Assembly: GCA_000482145.1 (NCBI GenBank)
Contig: AUXH01000189.1
Coordinates: forward strand, 1 to 29,862
Direction of reading: 5' to 3'
DNA length: 29,862 nucleotides
Source of the DNA: Strigomonas culicis
Lineage: Eukaryota > Euglenozoa > Kinetoplastea > Trypanosomatida > Trypanosomatidae
The notes beneath the pieces were generated by a model, which saw only the letters and a program-made list of their open reading frames with translations, was not told the origin of the DNA and searched no databases. Positions 24,495-29,862 of the stretch are shown here, piece by piece. Within the stretch, counting starts at the first letter, position 1; the number at the start of each line of letters is the position of its first letter. Position numbers and translations under genes: made by a program.

Positions 24495-27400
24495 TTAATT
24501 AATGCGGCAGAAGTATTTCGTGGCATCGTCCGTGGGCGCGTGGGACCACTTGGTGGAGACGCAGACGTCCGCGCTCTCGTCGCGGTTGGCGTTGGCCTCC
24601 ACGACCTGCGCCAGCCGCCGTTGCAGCGCCTGACCATAGCGCTCCAGCTTCCCGACCTTCTGGCGTGTCAGCTCGACGCTCTCGAGGAGGGTCTCGATGC
24701 CGCTCTGCACCGGCGCGCTGCGCAGCGGCGCCACAGCGCCGTCGCCGCGGCCATCCGCCGGCGCAGCGGCCGCCTCACTCCGCGGCGGCGTGCCGCCGCC
24801 ATCGCCGAGGTGGTCGGCGCTGCCGTCGCGCGCCCGCGCGGTGACGCCGGCGGCGCTGAGGCCGAACAGCAGCTGCGGGTACGACTCCCGCTGAGCCGCT
24901 TCCTGCACGTAGAGGGAGAAGGCGATGGGCCGGAAGCTGCTGCCCTCGAGCTTGAGGAAGCCGCCGCCGTGCGCGGGGGCAGCGGCGGGGCCCTGCCTCG
25001 CCGGCGCCAGCAGCGGCGAGCTGCGCTGGTGTGCGGTGGTGGTGGTGCGCTGCGCGTCACGCGGCGACGAGAGGTCGAGCGGCTCCAGCGTCAGTGAGCG
25101 GCCGCGGCCCTCCGCCGGCGGGCTGCTGCCGGTGCTGCTCGCGTAGGTCGTGCCAGTGCGCGGGGTGAGGTCGTGCGGCCTGCCGGGACTGCCGCCGCCG
25201 CGCTGCAGCAACCGCAGCCCAGCGCGCAGCTGGCCTGCGTTCGCGCGCGCCTCCTGTAAGAAGGCGACCCAGTCGCGCAGCTTGAGGCTCACGAGCAGGA
25301 AGTTGTCCCTGCTGAGGTAGATCGCGTCGCCGTCGGCCGCTGCGTCAGGGTACAGCAGCCCCTCCACCGCCTGGAAGCACTCTGTTAACAGGTGCAGGCA
25401 CACGTGCGTCCAGTAAAGCACGCCGGGGAGGAGCGCGATCTCGGGCTGCAGCGGCGCCGCGATCGTCGTCAGGCCGCACAGCCACGGGTTGTCGCGCGCG
25501 GCGGCCGGCACCTGCTCCTGCAGCCGCGCAAAGCCATGCCGCAGGCGGCTCGTCGTGTTCTCGAAGTCGATCGAGACGCGCATGAGGCGGTTGTACTCCG
25601 CGGCGACGTCGGCGAGCACGTCGCGCTTCTCGCGGGCGGCGGCGTAGGGCCGCACGTAGGCGGAGTGGCCGCTGAAGCAGCCGTCGCGCCGGTTCTCCAG
25701 CAGCGCCTCCATCATGAGGAGGTTACCCTCCTCCCGGCAGAGGTCCAGCATCACCTGCGCCGCCATCAGGTCCCACAGCGCGATGCACTGCGTGAAGTCC
25801 GAGCGCAGCGCCGGCTGGCCGCCGCCCTGGTACGGCACGTACACCATCCGCCGCATATCCTCGACGCGGCCCCAGACGGACTTGATGTGCAGCACGTAGC
25901 TCTCCGTTGCGCTTGTCTCGTCCAGCAGGAGCGTGAGCAGCCGCCGCGCGGGCACCGTCATGGCGGTCAGCCGCGCCTCCCTGGGCGCCAGCGGCGTCTC
26001 CGCGGTGGAGGGCGCGCCACTCGCGCCGCCGCTCGTCGGCGACGCCGGCAGCGGCGGGACGGTCGCCGCCGCGGCGCCGCCCTCGCCCTGCGGGGCGGTG
26101 GGCAGCGGCGAGGCCTCCCCCGGTCCGACGACGCTGTCGCTGTAGCCGACCAGTGTGTGCGGTGCGCTACCGCCGCCGCCGCTGGGCAGCTCATCCGCGG
26201 CGGCGAGGCTGATGAGAGAGGTCTCTTCCAGCGCGAGCCGGCGCCGGCTACTGGCGGGCACCGCGGTCGGACTGATCGCCGGCGCCACCGCGGCGGTCGC
26301 CATGGCGGTCATGGTCTGCTGCGCGGCCATTACGCGCGACATGACGGTCACGAGCGCGCTCGCAAAGCCGCTGATCTCGCGCGGCGTGCTGCTCGTGCTG
26401 AGCCGGGTCGTCTCCCGCAGCGCCTGGCCGAGCTGGTTGCCGTGGTAGCTGCGCAGCCGGTGCAGCGCGTCGCCGCGCGGGCTCTCCACCGCGAGGCCCG
26501 CGTCCGCCTCGTCCAGCAGCCGCTGTGCGTAGGTGCGAAGCGACTGCTCCAGCCGCACGAGTCCGTTCACAAACGCCGCGTTGCGGTCCAGCATGCGCTT
26601 GTTGTGGCGCTGGAGGCTCTGCACCTGCTGCTGGTGCGCCTGCCGCTCCAGCTGGTGGCTGCGCGTCACCTGCGATGCCCACTGCAGCACCGCCTCGCTG
26701 CCCGCGCCGTCCCGCACGCCGGTGTTGAGCGCCGCCAGTGCCTCGCTCAGCCGCGGCGCCGCCTCCGGCGGCTCCAGGAAGTCCGTCATGGCGACGGACC
26801 GCTCGTGGCGGCGGCTGCCGGCCGCCGGCTCGTGCGCTGGCGGCGGCGGCGGCGCCTGGGCCTCGCCGCCCAGCGCGAGCCCCTTCCGCATCCGCGCGAT
26901 GGCCACCGCGATCGCCTTGCCCTCGGGCGTCGTGTACTCCTCGTCGATGGCCTCGCTCTCCTCCGCGTCGAGCGCCGGGGCGGCGCTGCCGGGCCCCAGC
27001 ACCCACTGGGTGAGGGTGCCGTGCAGCTTGGCGAAGTCGCGCATGGGGCCCTCGCTGCGCTTCCACGCGGCGAGCAGCGACGTGAGGTCCTCCGTGCGTT
27101 TATCGAGCTGGTGGATCGTCGAGAGGAACTCCGGGTTCGCGGCGTAGCCCGGGGCGATGGAGGCGCGGTGCGGTGGCAGCGAGTCCTGCCGCGGGAGGGC
27201 CACGCTGAGGCCGCCGCCGAGCCCCGGCGACGACGGCGTCGGGCTGATCGACGCCTCACTCAGCGGCGCCACCGCGCGCGCGAGTGGGCTGGCGCGCCGC
27301 CCGTTGGCGTCCGCGCCGTGCCGCGGGGGGGACCCGGCGGCGCGGTTGGCGGCCGGGCCGAACGGCATCACCTCCTCGTATGTGAAGACGGAGAGCGTCT

Positions 27401-29210
27401 TGGGCTTGAAGCGGCCGCCGTCGAGCGCGACGACGGCGAGCGGCACCGACGTGAAGAGGCGGATGCCGATGGGGTTGACGGTGCCGACCGCCATGCCGAG
27501 GAAGAGCAGCGTCGGCTCGAGGGGGTTCATGACGTCGAGCAGCGCGATGTGCGCCGCGTCCTTCTTCATCGCCGGGCCGTAGCCGGTCACGAGCGCTGTC
27601 TTGCGGTGGAACACGACGGAGGTGAGGGTGAGGCTGAGGTTTGCGACCGCCTCGTACGTGTCGGGGTTCATGAGCGCCGTGCACCGCTGCATGCCCACCC
27701 ACACCAGGTTGCCCTCCTCGTGGTACTGGATGAGGCTGATATCGCCCTTCATTTTGATCGCGTTCTCCGCCTTGTCGTGCGACTGCTTCAGCACCCGCAC
27801 GTTGTCGCCGCTGCCGCCGAACACCCGGATGATGTTGTCGTCGGCGATCGCCCAGACCTGGTTGACCGAGCGCACAAAGCATAGGTCGGAGAGGATCGCG
27901 GCGATGTTGCGGTTCTTGATCTTCCGCCGCGTCTGCGGGTCCCACACGCGCGCCGCCTTGTCGCGGCCCGCCGTCCATACGCTGCCGTTCTCCAGGTACC
28001 AGATGCGGTGCACGGTCTGCGTGTGGGCGCCGGAGATGAAGCCCTCCTCCGTGTAGCTCTGCAGGTCGACGATGCTGATGCCGCCGCGGCTGAGCCCGCA
28101 CCAGAGCGCGTAGCTATAGCCGTCATCCTCCGGCGCTGGCGACGCGCGGTCGGCGGTCTCCCTGCCGCCCGCGCGCTGCCGCCGCTTCGCTGACTCGTTC
28201 GTCGGCGAGCCGGCGCCCATCGACTTGAAGGTGACCTTCGTGCCCTTGGGCAGCCGCACGACCGCCATGCAGTACACCTGCGTCACGGACTCCACCACGC
28301 GCGACACGTTGAGCCCCGTCTCTGTGAGGTCCAGCATCGTGAGCGGATCGTCGCCGACCGCCGTCCAGAGGCAGCGCCCGTCGGGCGAGACAGCCATGTC
28401 GCGGAGGTTGACATCCATCGACATGCGCGAGACGAGTCGCGGCGGCTGCCACGGCATCACGGCCGGCGCCGAAACGCTCACCGGCAGCTCCGCGCGGCTG
28501 CCGCCCGGCCCCACGGAGGGGCGCGCCACGTTCGGTGCGTAGGGCGTGGGGCTCGCGCTGGGCGCCGCCGTGAGGCTGGTGCCGTGGCGCATGTGACTGC
28601 TGCTGACGCTGCCGCGCGGCGCGGCGGCCGCACTGTCGCGGAAGCCGATGCCTCTAACGGCGGGCGCGCTGTTGCGGTGCGCCATCATGCTATTACTATT
28701 ATTATTACTATTAGTGTTATTATTGTTGTGGTGGTGGTTACTAAGGTTCAGGTAGGGCCCGCCCGCCGGCCGCTCGGCAGTCTTCACCGGGGAGCTCTTG
28801 ACGCCGACCGGCAGCGGCAGCGGCAGCGACGGAGAGAAGGGTTTCAGTGTGTTGCACACGCCCATGGTGTTGTCGTTGCTGCCGTGGTCAACGAAGGTGT
28901 TGTCATCATCCTCCGGCTGCGGCTTGTACACCGTTTCTGGGATCGGCGGCTCTTGGGCAGCAGCAGCAGCAGCAGCTGCTGCTGCTGCGCTATCCTTCCG
29001 AGCGTCCCCCTCCGCATCCAGCAAGTCACGCGGCGTGTCTGCCTGCGAGCCGCCCTCCCCCTGCCCCTTCGCGACGCGATAGATGTTCTTCTTGTTCTGC
29101 TCCTGCACCGCGGCGGGCGGGAGGCGGGCAAACTGGTCCCCCAGGCCCCAGCCCCCTCCCGTCTCGCAGCTCGTCAGCTGCAGCTTGGGGATGACAGGCG
29201 ACGCCGTCAT
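24495..29210 (-). CDS. Large WD40 beta-propeller protein with a long helical C-terminal region
   Basis: The protein is 1571 residues from ATG 29210 (MTASPVIPKL). Residues 1 to ~255 are disordered, with an Ala run at ~75-85 and an Asn/His-rich stretch at ~158-173. Residues ~265-615 form a WD40-like propeller: NLRDMAVSPDGRCLWTAVGD, the clearest repeat at ~395-428 (HTQTVHRIWYLENGSVWTAGRDKAARVWD, given here in part as TVHRIWYLENGSVWTAGRD), and YHEEGNLVWVGMQR. Residues ~690-1350 are largely helical with Ala/Pro/Ser-rich inserts (LLAAWKRSEGPMRDFAKLHG, QSLQRHNKRMLDRNAAF), and the tail has a final helix (SVELTRQKVGKLERYGQALQ). No catalytic domain is seen. The propeller resembles those at the N-terminus of some inositol-phosphatase-type proteins, but no phosphatase follows. 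Most likely a scaffold. Family level only. Confidence 0.85.
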   Translation of the reverse strand: MTASPVIPKLQLTSCETGGGWGLGDQFARLPPAAVQEQNKKNIYRVAKGQGEGGSQADTPRDLLDAEGDARKDSAAAAAAAAAAAQEPPIPETVYKPQPEDDDNTFVDHGSNDNTMGVCNTLKPFSPSLPLPLPVGVKSSPVKTAERPAGGPYLNLSNHHHNNNNTNSNNNSNSMMAHRNSAPAVRGIGFRDSAAAAPRGSVSSSHMRHGTSLTAAPSASPTPYAPNVARPSVGPGGSRAELPVSVSAPAVMPWQPPRLVSRMSMDVNLRDMAVSPDGRCLWTAVGDDPLTMLDLTETGLNVSRVVESVTQVYCMAVVRLPKGTKVTFKSMGAGSPTNESAKRRQRAGGRETADRASPAPEDDGYSYALWCGLSRGGISIVDLQSYTEEGFISGAHTQTVHRIWYLENGSVWTAGRDKAARVWDPQTRRKIKNRNIAAILSDLCFVRSVNQVWAIADDNIIRVFGGSGDNVRVLKQSHDKAENAIKMKGDISLIQYHEEGNLVWVGMQRCTALMNPDTYEAVANLSLTLTSVVFHRKTALVTGYGPAMKKDAAHIALLDVMNPLEPTLLFLGMAVGTVNPIGIRLFTSVPLAVVALDGGRFKPKTLSVFTYEEVMPFGPAANRAAGSPPRHGADANGRRASPLARAVAPLSEASISPTPSSPGLGGGLSVALPRQDSLPPHRASIAPGYAANPEFLSTIHQLDKRTEDLTSLLAAWKRSEGPMRDFAKLHGTLTQWVLGPGSAAPALDAEESEAIDEEYTTPEGKAIAVAIARMRKGLALGGEAQAPPPPPAHEPAAGSRRHERSVAMTDFLEPPEAAPRLSEALAALNTGVRDGAGSEAVLQWASQVTRSHQLERQAHQQQVQSLQRHNKRMLDRNAAFVNGLVRLEQSLRTYAQRLLDEADAGLAVESPRGDALHRLRSYHGNQLGQALRETTRLSTSSTPREISGFASALVTVMSRVMAAQQTMTAMATAAVAPAISPTAVPASSRRRLALEETSLISLAAADELPSGGGGSAPHTLVGYSDSVVGPGEASPLPTAPQGEGGAAAATVPPLPASPTSGGASGAPSTAETPLAPREARLTAMTVPARRLLTLLLDETSATESYVLHIKSVWGRVEDMRRMVYVPYQGGGQPALRSDFTQCIALWDLMAAQVMLDLCREEGNLLMMEALLENRRDGCFSGHSAYVRPYAAAREKRDVLADVAAEYNRLMRVSIDFENTTSRLRHGFARLQEQVPAAARDNPWLCGLTTIAAPLQPEIALLPGVLYWTHVCLHLLTECFQAVEGLLYPDAAADGDAIYLSRDNFLLVSLKLRDWVAFLQEARANAGQLRAGLRLLQRGGGSPGRPHDLTPRTGTTYASSTGSSPPAEGRGRSLTLEPLDLSSPRDAQRTTTTAHQRSSPLLAPARQGPAAAPAHGGGFLKLEGSSFRPIAFSLYVQEAAQRESYPQLLFGLSAAGVTARARDGSADHLGDGGGTPPRSEAAAAPADGRGDGAVAPLRSAPVQSGIETLLESVELTRQKVGKLERYGQALQRRLAQVVEANANRDESADVCVSTKWSHAPTDDATKYFCRIN
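28963..28988. repeat. Palindromic GCA/TGC triplet tract encoding poly-Ala
   Basis: A run of GCA codons meets a run of GCT codons so that 28963-28988 is a perfect 26-bp palindrome. It encodes part of the poly-Ala stretch near residue 80 of the WD40 protein and could form a cruciform or slip during replication. Confidence 0.85.
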
Positions 29211-29862
29211 GGCCCAACTATGCTTTCTAGGTATGTATATATATGTTAATTATATTAACGACTGTTATACGCTTATGGGTGTGGTTCGCGTTATAAAAAA
29301 AAACTGCTGATGTTGTTGTTCTTTTCTTTTCTTTCCTTTTCGTGTAGTATCAGAGGTGCTGATGTATGGGCTATCGTATACAGACCTCTTTTTTGGAGGA
29401 AAAGAGCGAACGAGTCAAGGTTCGTTTTTTTGTTGTTGGTGGTGTTATTGTTAGCGTTGGTGCTGTCCGGAATAACGTGGACAATATATACAAACAAACA
29501 GGTGTTATAAAAATAATAAAGAGTAAAAACGGAGTTTAAAAAAAACAAAGAGAAGAAAAAATAATTGGAGCAACTATAGCAAAGTACGGAAATGAAAAAA
29601 AGAAACAAAAGAAAATGTGAACAGCTACGTTGTAAGGTCAACTGCTGAAATACAACAGATGGCTTGCCTTTCTTTTTTTTTCTTATTTTTCTTTGGCTTT
29701 CTTCAATTCTTCTACTTTCTGTTTTCTTAGCGTCGCAGTTTGCGGTTGATATACTTCTTCTTTTTTCAATTTGGAAAAAAAAGAAAAAGTAATGCTGACG
29801 CCTGTAAGGAGAAAAAGAAAGAGAAAAAGATAATTAAAAAAAAAAGAAAGATAGAAAANAAG
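29211..29862. other. Intergenic spacer upstream of the WD40 gene, to the window end
   Basis: AT-rich spacer without a supported gene. It has a TA-alternating stretch at ~29230-29245 and purine blocks near 29540-29565 and 29770-29862 that are pyrimidine tracts on the minus strand. One ambiguous base (n) is at 29859, near the end of the sequence. A splice acceptor for the WD40 gene must lie here, but no single AG stands out. Confidence 0.55.

Noticed and set aside
25392..27884. Very long open frame (830 codons) on the plus strand
   Set aside because: It lies antisense within the WD40 gene. GC-rich third positions remove stops from the opposite strand, the translation is Arg/His/Val-rich with no recognisable domain, and the minus frame has clear WD40 motifs.

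Overview
The window looks like nuclear DNA from a trypanosomatid (kinetoplastid) protozoan. The evidence is consistent: every credible gene is on the minus strand, none has a visible intron, and GC-rich coding blocks alternate with AT-rich, low-complexity spacers. Just upstream of most start codons (higher coordinates) the minus strand carries a pyrimidine run followed by an AG, as expected for spliced-leader trans-splicing. Lectin, GNAT, importin, U-box, DHHC and uniporter-type domains confirm a eukaryote. The species cannot be named from the sequence alone.

I read it as one directional gene cluster transcribed from right to left, with no strand switch. In transcription order: a large WD40-propeller protein (24495-29210); an unrecognised membrane protein (22200-23084); a mitochondrial calcium uniporter (MCU) family subunit (20940-22031); four tandem, diverged GNAT acetyltransferases (19771-20661, 18485-19171, 16969-17742, 15594-16316); a coiled-coil protein (13775-15058); a small helical protein (12584-13396); an importin-7/8 type nuclear import receptor (8255-12190); a DHHC-type palmitoyltransferase with an SHHC active site (5983-7659); a U-box protein (2958-4898); an ER/Golgi L-type lectin (838-1926, apparently frameshifted inside a CAG tract); and the first 28 codons of a further gene (1-84).

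The genes do not form an obvious pathway, which is normal for trypanosomatid clusters, where order need not reflect function. The most notable points are the GNAT array with a 237-bp perfectly identical block shared by its two middle members, the Asp-to-Asn change in the selectivity motif of the MCU-like protein, the SHHC variant in the acyltransferase, and the reading-frame break in the lectin's polyglutamine tract. Spacers contain microsatellites, one striking 50-nt inverted repeat and one GC-rich island with a small open frame. I found no tRNA, rRNA, transposon or CRISPR array.
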